55,028 nucleotides of DNA from Betaproteobacteria bacterium (GCA_028065725.1 JAPTVL010000270.1:1-55028), one strand, 5' to 3'. Counted from the first letter of the stretch, positions 27,475 to 35,713 are shown. Numbers and translations are program-made. The notes: a model not told the origin generated them from the letters alone.

Positions 27475-27659
27475 CAGCGATCCTTGTTGTGGCGTTGAAT
27501 TCCGCGCGCGATGCCGAGGCCGGCGAGCAGCAGAAAAGGCAGCAGCGTCAGGCCGGGCAAGGTCTCGTCGGTGCTGCAGACGAAATCGAAATTGACGGCA
27601 TGGACATGCGCCCAGGCTGGCGTCGTCAGCATGGCGAGCAGGGGAGCAAGGCGCTTCAT
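27474..27659 (-). CDS. Small membrane protein of the octaheme operon
   Basis: A 61 aa protein. A signal peptide-like start MKRLAPLLAMLTTPAWA is followed by HVHAVNFDFVCSTDET, one transmembrane segment (LTLLPFLLLAGLGIARGI) and a basic end. The mature N-terminus would begin HVH, a possible metal or haem ligand. I recognise no family. ATGA overlaps on both sides tie it to the polyferredoxin fusion and the octaheme cytochrome, so it is likely a small subunit or assembly factor of that complex. Confidence 0.65.
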   Translation of the reverse strand: MKRLAPLLAMLTTPAWAHVHAVNFDFVCSTDETLPGLTLLPFLLLAGLGIARGIQRHNKDR

Positions 27660-30028
27660 GTCGCCATCCTTGGCGCCAGCAGCGGCTGCGGCGCCGCGCG
27701 CCAGGCATGCCAGTCCTGCCAGGCGGCGAGGCGCCGTTGCGCCAGCACGGTGCGCGCGGCACGGCGGCCGGCGGCGGCGGCGGTGACGATCAGGTCCGGC
27801 CCATGCACGGCGTCGCCGCCGGCGAACACGCGCGGGTGCGAAGTGAGGCCGTGGAGATCGACCTTGATCGCGCCGTATTCGGTGACGACGCCGGCGGCTT
27901 CCAGCCAGCGGGGCGCTGCCGGCTGCTGGCCGAAGGCGAGGATCACCGCGTCGCAGGGCAGGCAGGCTTCGGTCGCCGTCTCGCCAGCGCCGACTTTGCA
28001 GCGCACACCGCGCACCGAGGCCTCGCCCTCGACGGCGAGCGGCGTGTGCTCGAAGAGGAAGCTGACGCCTTCCTCCAATGCCGCGACGCGCTCGTGCGGA
28101 TTGGCGCGCAGCTTCTCGGCCGTGCCGCGATAGGCGATCGCCACGCGGGTTGCGCCATCGCGCAGCGCCGCTCGCGCGCAGTCCATCGCCGTGTCGCCGC
28201 CGCCCAGCACCAGCACGCGCTTGCCGGCGAGGCTGCCGCCGGTCGCGCCTTGTTCGCCCCGGTTGATGCGGGTCAGGTAGCTCAGCGCGTCATCGACGCC
28301 ATACAGATCGCGTCCCGGCAGCGGCACGTCCCGCGCCTGGCGCGCGCCGAGGCCGAGGAAGATCGCCTCGTTGTCGTCGCGCAGCTTCAGGAAGCGCTCG
28401 GCATCGACCTCGACGCCGAGCTTGAAACGCACGCCGGCCTGCGCCATGAGGATGCGGCGCCGGTCCAGCGCGCGCTTGTCGAAGCGGAAGGGCGGCAGGC
28501 CGCTGGCCAGCATGCCGCCGATCTGCGTGTCGCGGTCGTAGACGGTCACGCTCCAGCCGGCGCGGTTCATCGCCTCGGCAAAGGACAGTCCCGCCGGGCC
28601 GGCGCCGATCACCGCGGCAGTCTTGTCCTGGTGTTTGGCCGGCGCCAGTTGCGGGCGCCAGCCGCGCGCCAGCGCCTCCTCGGTCACCGCGTGCTCGATG
28701 GCGCCGATCGCCACCGCCGCCTCGCCCTGCCGCACGCGGGCGCAGGCGCCTTCGCAGAGCCGGTCCTGCGGGCACAGCGCGCCGCAGAGTTCCGGCAGCG
28801 GGGAGGTAGCGGCCATGGTCTCGGCGGCGGCTTCGATCTTTCCTTTGGCGGTCAGCATCAGCCATTCCGGAATCCGGTTGTGCAGCGGGCAGGCCGTGCG
28901 GCAAGTAGGCTCGCCGCAGTCGAGGCAGCGCGTCGCCTGGGCCTGGATTTCGGCCAGCGGCAGGCGTTCGGCGCAGGCGTCGATGCGCGGCAGTTGCGGC
29001 GCGGCGACGCGGCGCAGCAGGTGCGTCGCGTCCTGGCGCAGCGCCGGGCGCAGGACGTTGCGGACGTCGCGGATCTCCAGCGCGTCGGTGGGGCAGGACA
29101 CCACGCAGCGGGCGCAGCCCATGCAGTCTTCGAGGCCGGTGACGCGGCCGGCGGCCTTGCCCTGCTGCCACACCGGGATGCCCATGTCGCAGGCCTGCTC
29201 GCAACGGCCGCAGTCGATGCAGCGCTGCGGGTCCATCTTGACGTCGTAGAAGCCGGCGTGGTTGAGCAGGCCGAAGGTGGCGCCGAAGGGGCAGAGGAAG
29301 CGGCAGTAGGCGCGGTTGCCGACCAGCGGCGCGATGAAGAAAGTGCCGAAGTAGGTGGCGGCGACCAGACCGTAGAAGCCGCCGACGAAGGAGAGGGTCC
29401 AGGAGTTGGGCGGGTACTGCGTCACCACCAGCACGCCGACGTAATAGGCGAAGAAGATCCACTTGATGTGGCGCAGCTTCCAGGCCAGCTCGGAGCGCGG
29501 CGAGTTCTCGCGGAAGGGAAAACCCACCGTCTCGCGGATGCCGACGCAGGGGCAGCCGAAGCCGCAGATCACGCGCCGGCCGAAGAAGAACACCAGCGCC
29601 AGCACCAGGAAGAACGTCAGCGTGCCCGGCGTGTGCAGCGCGGGGAACACCGGCTGCGACCAGAGGTAGCCGACATGGGGTTCGAAGAAGGGATTCAGCC
29701 AGGGCACCAGCCACCACAGCCCGGTGACCACGCCGACCAGGATGATCAGGCGGCGCCGCGTGTAGGCGTTCTTCTCGGCGACGATGCGCCAGACGCCGAA
29801 GGCCAGGATGATTGCATACTCGGTGTAGCGGTTGAGCCAGATCGGGCTTTCGAACAGGAACAGCCAGGTCTCGTTGAGCCAGCCGACGAAGGCCAGCGTG
29901 AACGCCGCCAGCGACAGCAGCTTGACCGGCCAGCCGTAGCGCGAGGGCAGCGTGTCCTGCTCGCCCGCCGCGACGCGATGCGGTACGCGCGGGAAGCCGC
30001 CGACGGCCTCAAGCGTTGTCGAGGCCAA
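27656..30028 (-). CDS. Membrane polyferredoxin (NapH/NosR-type) fused to a GltD-like NAD(P)H oxidoreductase
   Basis: A 790 aa protein. Residues 30-260 carry about six transmembrane segments with CGFGCPCVG and CRFLCPFGA, as in NapH/NosR/CcoG-type proteins. Residues 270-320 have two [4Fe-4S] motifs, CIDCGRCEQACDMGIP and CMGCARCVVSCP. The rest is a glutamate-synthase small-subunit-like module: CLDCGEPTCRTACPLHNRIPEW, CGALCPQDRLCEGAC, FAD-binding GAGPAGLSFAEA, NAD(P)-binding LGGGDTAMDCAR. It could move electrons between NAD(P)H, quinone or ferredoxin and the periplasmic cytochromes. The start is a TTG at 30028, behind GGAAAG. A dispersed repeat encodes KVGAGETAT in the FAD module. Confidence 0.85.
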   Translation of the reverse strand: MASTTLEAVGGFPRVPHRVAAGEQDTLPSRYGWPVKLLSLAAFTLAFVGWLNETWLFLFESPIWLNRYTEYAIILAFGVWRIVAEKNAYTRRRLIILVGVVTGLWWLVPWLNPFFEPHVGYLWSQPVFPALHTPGTLTFFLVLALVFFFGRRVICGFGCPCVGIRETVGFPFRENSPRSELAWKLRHIKWIFFAYYVGVLVVTQYPPNSWTLSFVGGFYGLVAATYFGTFFIAPLVGNRAYCRFLCPFGATFGLLNHAGFYDVKMDPQRCIDCGRCEQACDMGIPVWQQGKAAGRVTGLEDCMGCARCVVSCPTDALEIRDVRNVLRPALRQDATHLLRRVAAPQLPRIDACAERLPLAEIQAQATRCLDCGEPTCRTACPLHNRIPEWLMLTAKGKIEAAAETMAATSPLPELCGALCPQDRLCEGACARVRQGEAAVAIGAIEHAVTEEALARGWRPQLAPAKHQDKTAAVIGAGPAGLSFAEAMNRAGWSVTVYDRDTQIGGMLASGLPPFRFDKRALDRRRILMAQAGVRFKLGVEVDAERFLKLRDDNEAIFLGLGARQARDVPLPGRDLYGVDDALSYLTRINRGEQGATGGSLAGKRVLVLGGGDTAMDCARAALRDGATRVAIAYRGTAEKLRANPHERVAALEEGVSFLFEHTPLAVEGEASVRGVRCKVGAGETATEACLPCDAVILAFGQQPAAPRWLEAAGVVTEYGAIKVDLHGLTSHPRVFAGGDAVHGPDLIVTAAAAGRRAARTVLAQRRLAAWQDWHAWRAAPQPLLAPRMAT
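27974..27997 (+). repeat. Dispersed 24-bp repeat, copy 10 (inside the polyferredoxin-GltD gene)
   Basis: Reads CGCCGTCTCGCC then AGCGCCGACTTT; encodes KVGAGETA, the same frame as in gcvP and rlhA. Confidence 0.65.
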
Positions 30029-31004
30029 GGCTGCTTTCCGCGATGGCGTTGGCTTCCGTCGGATAGCCCAGCGCGCGCCAGGCCAGTATCCCGCCGCGCA
30101 CCACGCGCAGGCCGGAAAAACCCTGCTTCGCCAGCAGGCATGCGGCCTGGCCGGAACGCACTTGGGTGCGGCAGATCAGCACCACGCCATCCTTGCGCCA
30201 GGCGTCCAGTTCGGCGATGCGCGCCGGCAGTTCGCCCAGCGGCAGGTTCAGCGCGCCGGGCACATGGCCGGTCTCGCCGTCGAAGTCCTTTGCGTCGCGC
30301 ACGTCGACCACGGCGATGCCGCCTTCCACCTGCAAGGCGCGCAGCATTGTCGGGGTGATCATCAGGCCGGCCTTGAATTGGCGTACGAGGCGCGGCAGGA
30401 ACATCAGCGCCGCGGCCACGGCCAGCGCCAGCAGGCCGTTGCGGATTGCGTCGGCATCGCCCGCCAGTGCCGCGCGCCCGGCATGGCCGAGCCAGGCATA
30501 AGCCAGCGCGCCGGGCAGCATGCACACGGCGGAGGCCAGCGCGTAAGCCGCGAGCGGAATGCGCGTCAGGCCCAAGGCGTAATTCACCGCGTTGAAGGGG
30601 AACAGCGGCACCAGGCGGACGAAGGCGACGAAGCGCCAGCCCTCGGCCTCGACGCCCTCGACGAGTTGCTTGAGCCAGCCGCCGGCACGCTGCGCCACCC
30701 AGTCGCCGGCAAGATGGCGGGCGACGAGGAAGGCCAGCACCGCGCCCAGCGTCGCGCCGGCGAGGCTGTAGAGCGCGCCGGGCAGGATGCCGAACAGCGC
30801 GCCGGCGGCCAGGGTCAGCACCGAGCCGGGCAGGAACAGCACGGTGCCGGCGGCATAGATGGCGATGAACAGGAGCGGCGCCCACCAGCCGGCTGCCGCC
30901 AGCCAGGCTTGCAAGGCGTCCTGCGAGAACTGTGCGCGGTTGGCGGAGGCCAACGCAAGGCCCGCCAGCAGGGCGACGGCAAGCAGCAGCCTAGCGGGCT
31001 TCAT
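30009..31004 (-). CDS. VTT-domain (TVP38/TMEM64, DedA-like) membrane protein fused to rhodanese
   Basis: A 331 aa protein from the ATG at 31004 (MKPARLLLAVALLAG). The N-terminal 210 residues form a VTT/SNARE-associated domain: LFIAIYAAGTVLFLPGSVLTLAAGALFG, FVRLVPLFPFNAVNYALGLTRIP. The C-terminal 110 residues are a rhodanese: VVDVRDAKDFDGETGHVPGALN, active Cys in LICRTQVRSG. It probably handles persulfide sulfur at the membrane. It overlaps the fatty acid hydroxylase-like gene by 14 bp and the polyferredoxin fusion gene by 20 bp. Confidence 0.85.
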   Translation of the reverse strand: MKPARLLLAVALLAGLALASANRAQFSQDALQAWLAAAGWWAPLLFIAIYAAGTVLFLPGSVLTLAAGALFGILPGALYSLAGATLGAVLAFLVARHLAGDWVAQRAGGWLKQLVEGVEAEGWRFVAFVRLVPLFPFNAVNYALGLTRIPLAAYALASAVCMLPGALAYAWLGHAGRAALAGDADAIRNGLLALAVAAALMFLPRLVRQFKAGLMITPTMLRALQVEGGIAVVDVRDAKDFDGETGHVPGALNLPLGELPARIAELDAWRKDGVVLICRTQVRSGQAACLLAKQGFSGLRVVRGGILAWRALGYPTEANAIAESSLGLDNA

Positions 31005-31836
31005 GGCCGGTCGCGTAGCCGTTGCCGTCATTGGTGAAGGGAATCGCCAGCATCCCGGTCAGGCTGACGCAGCGCGGATCGCCGGTGAGGCCGGCGACGC
31101 CGATCGCCATGGATTCCTGCGGCAGTCGCGCGGCGGCGCGGTAGGTGCCGAACAGCCGGTCCCACCAGGGCAGGTTGAAGCCGAAATTGCTGTTGGCTTC
31201 GGCGACCTCCATCGAGTGATGCACCCGGTGCATGTCGGGCGTCACCAGCAGCAGGCGCAAGCCGGCATCGACCCCGGCCGGCAGCCTGAGGTTGGCATGG
31301 TTGAACATCGCCGTGGCGTTGAGCAGTACCTCGAACACCAGCACGGCGGCCGCCGGCGCGCCGAGCACGGCGATCACGGAAAACTTGATCAGCATGGAGA
31401 GGATGATCTCGATCGGGTGGAAGCGCGCGCCGGTGGTGACGTCGAAATCCGGATCGGCATGATGCACCAGGTGCAGGCGCCACAGCGCGGGCACGGCGTG
31501 GAACATCACATGCTGCAGGTAAATGGCGAAATCCAGCGCGACCACGGCAAGGACCAGCGCCGCCCACTCCGGCAGTGCGAGGTTGTTGAGCAGGCCCCAG
31601 CCGCGCTGCGTTGCCAGCACGGCGAAAGCCACCGCGGCAAAAGGGAAGAGCAGGCGCACCAGCAGCGTGTTGAATACCACCAGGCCCAGGTTTGCGCTCC
31701 AGCGCTGCAGGCGCGCATGGAGCCGGACACGGCGCGGTGCCGCCGCCTCCCATGCCGCCATCAGGGCGAAGATGCCGAAGAAGGCGGCAAGCCGGATCGC
31801 CGGTTCGTTGGCCAGCGCAAATTCGTTGAATGACAT
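30991..31836 (-). CDS. Sterol desaturase/fatty acid hydroxylase superfamily membrane protein
   Basis: A 281 aa protein. Histidine clusters of the di-iron hydroxylase superfamily: HVMFH (about residue 108), HLVHHADPD and HRVHHSMEVAEANSNFG, between four hydrophobic segments. These HxxxH and HxxHH motifs bind the di-iron centre that hydroxylates or desaturates a lipid. The start at 31836 has AGGAG 7 bases upstream. It is the first gene of the octaheme operon, which is odd because the other genes are redox or sulfur proteins. The long upstream frame runs into the regulatory hairpin. Confidence 0.85.
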   Translation of the reverse strand: MSFNEFALANEPAIRLAAFFGIFALMAAWEAAAPRRVRLHARLQRWSANLGLVVFNTLLVRLLFPFAAVAFAVLATQRGWGLLNNLALPEWAALVLAVVALDFAIYLQHVMFHAVPALWRLHLVHHADPDFDVTTGARFHPIEIILSMLIKFSVIAVLGAPAAAVLVFEVLLNATAMFNHANLRLPAGVDAGLRLLLVTPDMHRVHHSMEVAEANSNFGFNLPWWDRLFGTYRAAARLPQESMAIGVAGLTGDPRCVSLTGMLAIPFTNDGNGYATGHEAR

Positions 31837-31852
31837 CGCTACTCCTCTTGGC

Positions 31853-31891
31853 GTCTGCTGGTAATCATTCGTCGCATGATTACCAGCAGAC
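31853..31891. promoter_or_regulatory. 16-bp perfect inverted repeat in the divergent intergenic region
   Basis: GTCTGCTGGTAATCAT at 31853-31868 pairs exactly with ATGATTACCAGCAGAC at 31876-31891 around a 7-base loop. It lies just upstream of the six-gene redox operon's first gene and could be an operator or a leader hairpin. Confidence 0.65.
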
Positions 31892-31947
31892 CCTAAACTG
31901 GCGCTTGTGCCCGCGAGGGCCAATGCTTACAATTGCCTACAATTCAA

Positions 31948-31971
31948 TTATTCAACTGAATGGTTGAATAA
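31948..31971. promoter_or_regulatory. Putative ArsR-family operator
   Basis: TTATTCAAC, 6 bases, GTTGAATAA: 9-bp perfect arms, containing ATTCAA-N8-TTGAAT. It abuts the ribosome site of the ArsR-rhodanese gene. ATTC-N-GAAT-type sites are typical of SqrR/BigR-like ArsR regulators. Confidence 0.65.
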
Positions 31972-31989
31972 TAAGGAGCGGCTCGGACG

Positions 31990-32649
31990 ATGTCAACCGG
32001 AAACTTCAAGCAGGACATATATGCGCAACTGGCGCGCGTCGCCAGGGCGCTGGGCCACGCCAACCGGCTGGAACTGCTGGAATTCGTGGCGCAGGGGCCG
32101 CGCGGCGTCGACGAACTGGCGACCATGACCCACCTGTCCGTCGCCAATACCTCCAAGCATCTGCAGGAGCTGCGCCAGGCCGGCCTGGTGCGGGCGCGCA
32201 AGGAAGGCGTGCGGGTGTTCTACGAAGTCGCCGGAGCGGAAGTGGTCGACCTGCTCGGCGCGCTGTCCACCGTGGCCGAATCGCGTCTCGCCGAAGTCTC
32301 GCAACTGCTGCGCACCTACATCACGGCGCGCGACGATCTCGAACCGGTGCCGGCCGGGGAACTGCTCGAACGCGTGCGCCAGGGCCTGGTCACCGTGCTC
32401 GACGTGCGTCCGCCCGTGGAATACGCCGCCGGCCACGTGCCCGGCGCGATCAACATCGCTGCCGATGTCCTCAGCACCCATCTGCGCCGACTGCCCAAGG
32501 GGCGCGAGGTCATCGCCTACTGTCGCGGTCCCTACTGCCTGCTCTCGGTCGACGCCGTGGCGCTGCTGCGCGAGAAGGGCTACAAGGCGCGGCGCCTGGT
32601 GGATGGCTTTCCGGAATGGAAGGCCTCGGGTCTGCCGGTCGAGGCATGA
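31990..32649 (+). CDS. ArsR-family regulator fused to rhodanese (first copy)
   Basis: A 219 aa protein. Residues 10-100 are an ArsR winged helix (LGHANRLELLEFVAQGPRGVDELATMTHLSVANTSKHLQELRQAGLVRARKEG). Residues 115-219 are a rhodanese (LDVRPPVEYAAGHVPGAINI) with C178-R-G-P-Y-C183. The two cysteines can act as a persulfide sensor, with sulfur loading changing DNA binding; this is an inference from related sulfide-responsive ArsR proteins. AAGGAG precedes the ATG. It is divergent from the octaheme operon and the likely regulator of it. Confidence 0.88.
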   Translation: MSTGNFKQDIYAQLARVARALGHANRLELLEFVAQGPRGVDELATMTHLSVANTSKHLQELRQAGLVRARKEGVRVFYEVAGAEVVDLLGALSTVAESRLAEVSQLLRTYITARDDLEPVPAGELLERVRQGLVTVLDVRPPVEYAAGHVPGAINIAADVLSTHLRRLPKGREVIAYCRGPYCLLSVDAVALLREKGYKARRLVDGFPEWKASGLPVEA

Positions 32650-32671
32650 GCCACAACACCGGCTGCAGACC

Positions 32672-33397
32672 TCACTTCGTTCGCTTGTGGTTCTGACGGG
32701 CGATCATTCTTCCGTCCCGATAGACACGCAATTCTCGCGGAGAAAAGGGAAGCCAGGAAGCTTCGCTGAGCGGTTCGGTGGCGATGATGATTCGTCGTCC
32801 GTCCGAATCGTCGATATCGAGCTGGTACAGTCGATCATGGCCGTAGGCAATCAGTTCCTGTCCATCGGAGAGCAGGAAATTGAACTTGCCCAGGATCGAG
32901 ATCCGTTCCGACAGTGCTGCCAGGCGGTCGATCCATGCCGGCTGCAGCGGGTTCTCATAGGCTTTCGCAATCCCGCTCAGCAAATGGCAGAAGGCGTATT
33001 CCGAATCCGTTTCACCGTCCGGATGGCACAGCGTTCCGGTGCTTTGCCATTCGATGACCTCGGGCACCATGCCGTTGTGCGCAAAGACCCATTCGCGATT
33101 GCAGCAGGCATGGATGAAGGGATGGGTGTTGAGCATGCCCGGTATCGGAGGATGCCGCGCCTTGCGCACATGGGCGATGGCAAGCCGGGTCCGCAGTGCG
33201 CCGGCCAGGTCGGCGAACTGCGCGCTGCCGAAGCCCGGTTCGGCGGACTTGACCAGCGTCGCAACGCCCTCGTGCCACGAGGCAACGCCCCATCCATCCG
33301 GGTTGTCGGCGCTGCCGCCGCCGCGTGAACGGAACGGTGTCAGCCAGCGGCTCAGGCTCCGCTCCCGGTCGCCGCTAAAGCCGAGCAGTTCGCACAT
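32672..33397 (-). CDS. Class II glutamine amidotransferase-like protein (YafJ type)
   Basis: A 241 aa protein. It starts Met-Cys2 (MCELLGFSGD), with the N-terminal nucleophile Cys exposed after Met removal. Further landmarks are DNPDGWGVASW, LAIAHVRKARHPP, the oxyanion motif FAHNGMV, and the D-SEYAFCHLL region. This is the Ntn-hydrolase domain alone, as in E. coli YafJ and EgtC-like proteins; the acceptor substrate is unknown. It converges with the ArsR-rhodanese gene, with 22 bp between stops. Confidence 0.85.
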   Translation of the reverse strand: MCELLGFSGDRERSLSRWLTPFRSRGGGSADNPDGWGVASWHEGVATLVKSAEPGFGSAQFADLAGALRTRLAIAHVRKARHPPIPGMLNTHPFIHACCNREWVFAHNGMVPEVIEWQSTGTLCHPDGETDSEYAFCHLLSGIAKAYENPLQPAWIDRLAALSERISILGKFNFLLSDGQELIAYGHDRLYQLDIDDSDGRRIIIATEPLSEASWLPFSPRELRVYRDGRMIARQNHKRTK

Positions 33398-33478
33398 GTC
33401 GTTTTCCCTGGAATGAGGGTTTCACTGGATGAGTTGGCGCTTCCGCAATTCCGGCATCGGAATCGGATTGCCCCGCCG

Positions 33479-34111
33479 CTATGGCAGTGGGTGCCCGGGC
33501 TTTTGCGCAATGAGGGTGACGAAGGACTTGAGCGTCTGTCCCGGCGCCTCGAAATCGCGAAACCCCAGATGCCTGATCTCCCAGCCGGCGAAGCGGCGAC
33601 GAAGTTCGTCGCGCGGCAACAGACAGTAACTGCCGGGCTGGAAGATGTCGAAATAAGTCGTGCCTTCGATCAGCGTGTTGATCACCGCGATGCCGCCCGG
33701 ACGCACTCGTTCCTGCAGCATCGACACCGCGCGCAAGGTCGTCGCGCAGTCGAAGAACATCAGCACGCCAATCGAAACGACGCAGTCGAAATCGCCATCG
33801 ATGCGGTAGTCGCGCAAATCGGCTTCGATCGCCTCGACCGGCAGCTTTGCCGCCGCGGCACGCTGGCGCAGGCAGTCGAATGCCGCCGGGCTGGCATCCA
33901 GCGTCAGCAGCGAACAGCCGCGTTCGGCGGCGGCCATAGCCAGGTTGCCGAGGCCGCAGCCGAAATCGAGCACCTGCCCCCTCAGATGCGGCAGAACCTC
34001 AAGTTCGAAGGGGTTCAGCTTGAAGTTGCGCTCGCCGATCTGCTGTCGGAATTGTCGCTCGAAGAACGCGATGCTGCGGTTCGTCGGGACGGACAGACCT
34101 TCGCCCATCAT
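33479..34111 (-). CDS. SAM-dependent methyltransferase (TehB-like)
   Basis: A 210 aa protein. Motif I is VLDFGCGLGNLAMAAAERG, motif II is LTLDASPAAFDCLR, then EADLRDYRIDGDFDCVVSIGVLMFF. A C-terminal sheet follows. The layout resembles TehB-type class I methyltransferases, which act on small molecules or tellurite; the substrate is unknown. The ATG at 34111 overlaps the TlpA stop by ATGA, and AAGGAG lies 3 bases ahead; a second ATG at 34108 is better spaced. Third gene of a three-gene operon. Confidence 0.8.
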   Translation of the reverse strand: MMGEGLSVPTNRSIAFFERQFRQQIGERNFKLNPFELEVLPHLRGQVLDFGCGLGNLAMAAAERGCSLLTLDASPAAFDCLRQRAAAAKLPVEAIEADLRDYRIDGDFDCVVSIGVLMFFDCATTLRAVSMLQERVRPGGIAVINTLIEGTTYFDIFQPGSYCLLPRDELRRRFAGWEIRHLGFRDFEAPGQTLKSFVTLIAQKPGHPLP

Positions 34112-34674
34112 GCGCTCCTTGGCCCAAGTAATTCCCTGAGCTGGGAGACGATGGCCGGATCGTCGAATTCGCGGCCGCCCACGGCGCGCAACGCCAGCCG
34201 GCCCCGGCGGTCGACCACGAATGTGCTGGGCAGTCCCTTGACCTGCCAGCGCGCCATCGCCTTCGAATCGCGATCGAAAAGTATCGGGAAATCGACTGCG
34301 CCGGCAAAGGAAAACGCGGTCTCCGGGTCTTCGCCGACATTCACCGCCAGCACTTCGAAATCCGCGGGCTTGAAGAGCTTGCGTACCCGGCCCAGCGAGG
34401 GAAACTCCTTGCGGCAGGGCGGGCACCAGGTCGCCCAGAAATTCACCAGAACGACCTTGCCGCGATAATGGATGAGGTCGACCGGCTTGTCGTCCAGGTC
34501 CGGCAAGGCAAGCGTCGGCGCCGGCGGCACGCCGGGAACCGGCGACAAGGCGGCGCGCGGCTGGGCGCGGATCGAAAGCGGGAGCGCCAGCAGGGCCAGT
34601 GCAGCGAGAAAGCGGCGGCGCTCAGTTGCCAACTGAGTCACGGGCGCAGGAAAGTCGATCGACAACAATTTCAT
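34108..34674 (-). CDS. TlpA-family thioredoxin-like disulfide reductase, exported
   Basis: A 188 aa protein. The N-terminus has a signal-like stretch (RRRFLAALALLALPLSIRAQP). The thioredoxin fold follows: KVVLVNFWATWCPPCRKEFP with the active CPPC at about residue 84, VLAVNVGEDP, and cis-Pro in KGLPSTFVVDRRG. TlpA/ResA proteins keep periplasmic cysteines reduced, for example for cytochrome c maturation. The ATG at 34674 lies inside the end of the upstream gene (53 bp overlap) and has AAGGGA ahead. Confidence 0.85.
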   Translation of the reverse strand: MKLLSIDFPAPVTQLATERRRFLAALALLALPLSIRAQPRAALSPVPGVPPAPTLALPDLDDKPVDLIHYRGKVVLVNFWATWCPPCRKEFPSLGRVRKLFKPADFEVLAVNVGEDPETAFSFAGAVDFPILFDRDSKAMARWQVKGLPSTFVVDRRGRLALRAVGGREFDDPAIVSQLRELLGPRSA

Positions 34675-35152
34675 GGCGTCCCTTATCGTCATGGTAGCGG
34701 GCAATCAGGCTGAACTGGCCGGGCGGGCGCCGGGCCAGCGCGGCCATGCCCATGATCCAGTCGCCCGCCTCGAATTCCTGTTCGGGCGGAAACTGCGACC
34801 AGCGGAACGCCGTGCGCGCGGCAGCGGATACGCCGTGCCTTTCCCATGCCGCGTCCCACTCGGCCAGCGGCTGGAAACCGATCCCCTCCGCGGTCTGCCA
34901 ATCGGCGAGACGAAACTGCAGAGCCGTCGGTCCGGCGTTGCGAAACTCGAACGACAGCACGCAGGCCTGCGCATATGGCGCAATCGCCGTCGGCGAAAAG
35001 CCGCGTGCGATGTAGAAGGCGCGGACCTGTTCTTGCGTCAGGGACGTTGCGCTCAATGTGACCTGCGCCTGGGCGGTGGCGGTCGAAAGCAACAGCAACG
35101 ATATGGCAAGCATGGATGCAAATGAAAAGAAGCGCATGGCGAACCGTAGCAT
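34622..35152 (-). CDS. Exported hypothetical protein
   Basis: A 176 aa protein with signal peptide (FFSFASMLAISLLLLSTATAQA-QV). The mature part contains AFYIARGFSPTAIAPYAQACVLSFEFRNAG and RLADWQTAEGIGFQPLAEWDAAWERHGVS, then FRWSQFPPEQEFEAGDWIMGMAAL. I do not recognise a named domain; the beta-rich text with a single conserved-looking Cys suggests a small periplasmic domain. It leads an operon with TlpA and a methyltransferase, so a redox or thiol role is possible. ATG 35137 is an alternative start. Confidence 0.65.
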   Translation of the reverse strand: MLRFAMRFFSFASMLAISLLLLSTATAQAQVTLSATSLTQEQVRAFYIARGFSPTAIAPYAQACVLSFEFRNAGPTALQFRLADWQTAEGIGFQPLAEWDAAWERHGVSAAARTAFRWSQFPPEQEFEAGDWIMGMAALARRPPGQFSLIARYHDDKGRHEIVVDRLSCARDSVGN

Positions 35153-35212
35153 AGCCCCTGGGCTGTGAACCTCGATCACGGCGATTCAGCCTCGCGGGCA
35201 CGACACCGGCAA

Positions 35213-35563
35213 TCAGAACACCAGCACCTTGTCGGCCCACTGCGTCCACTGCGTCAGGATGTCCATGGTGCCGCGCCGGGCGCCTTCGATCAGGCGTTCC
35301 TCGGCGATGCCGCGCGCATCCATGCAGGTGCCGCAGGCCGAGACTTCCCCCCTGCGCCGGATCACGCTGCCCAGCATGTCGCCCAGGTTGTAGTAGCCCT
35401 GCGGCACTTTCTGGCCGGCTGCGGCGCAGGCGGCCGCATCGCCGAGCAGGAACACGCGGACGTCTTCCTCGGCGTTCAAAAGGGATCGGGCGAGGCGCAA
35501 CGCGTTGTAGCTGCGTTCGGTACCGTAAGGCGGATCGTTGAGTATGAACAGATTCTTGGCCAT
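35213..35563 (-). CDS. DsrE/YchN-family sulfur-carrier protein
   Basis: A 116 aa protein. DsrE fold: LFILNDPPYGTERSYNALRLARSLL, VRVFLLGDAAACA, GYYNLGDMLGSVIRRRGEVSACGTCMDARGI, with C77-G-T-C80 in the loop where persulfide-carrying cysteines sit in this family. GGAGG lies 6 bases before the ATG. It is divergent from the second ArsR-rhodanese gene across a palindromic operator, so it is probably under its control. Likely role: cytosolic sulfane sulfur handling. Confidence 0.85.
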   Translation of the reverse strand: MAKNLFILNDPPYGTERSYNALRLARSLLNAEEDVRVFLLGDAAACAAAGQKVPQGYYNLGDMLGSVIRRRGEVSACGTCMDARGIAEERLIEGARRGTMDILTQWTQWADKVLVF

Positions 35564-35617
35564 GTCGTGCCTCCGATTTCGATGACGGGCTGTTGTCGTT
35601 CCGTCGGCTAACAATCT

Positions 35618-35639
35618 AATTATTATTGGAATAATAATT
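35618..35639. promoter_or_regulatory. Palindromic operator between DsrE and ArsR-rhodanese
   Basis: AATTATTATT, GG, AATAATAATT: a perfect 10-bp inverted repeat, very AT-rich against a GC-rich background, midway between the two divergent genes. Confidence 0.7.
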
Positions 35640-35713
35640 TTGAGATATGTCAACGATATAGACAATAGCCACATAATTTGACAGACAATCGCCAAAACAT
35701 TAGATTGGTATCC

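Noticed and set aside
27707..30358. 883-codon open frame opposite the polyferredoxin-GltD gene
   Set aside because: Shadow frame without motifs; the minus strand carries the iron-sulfur and Rossmann motifs.
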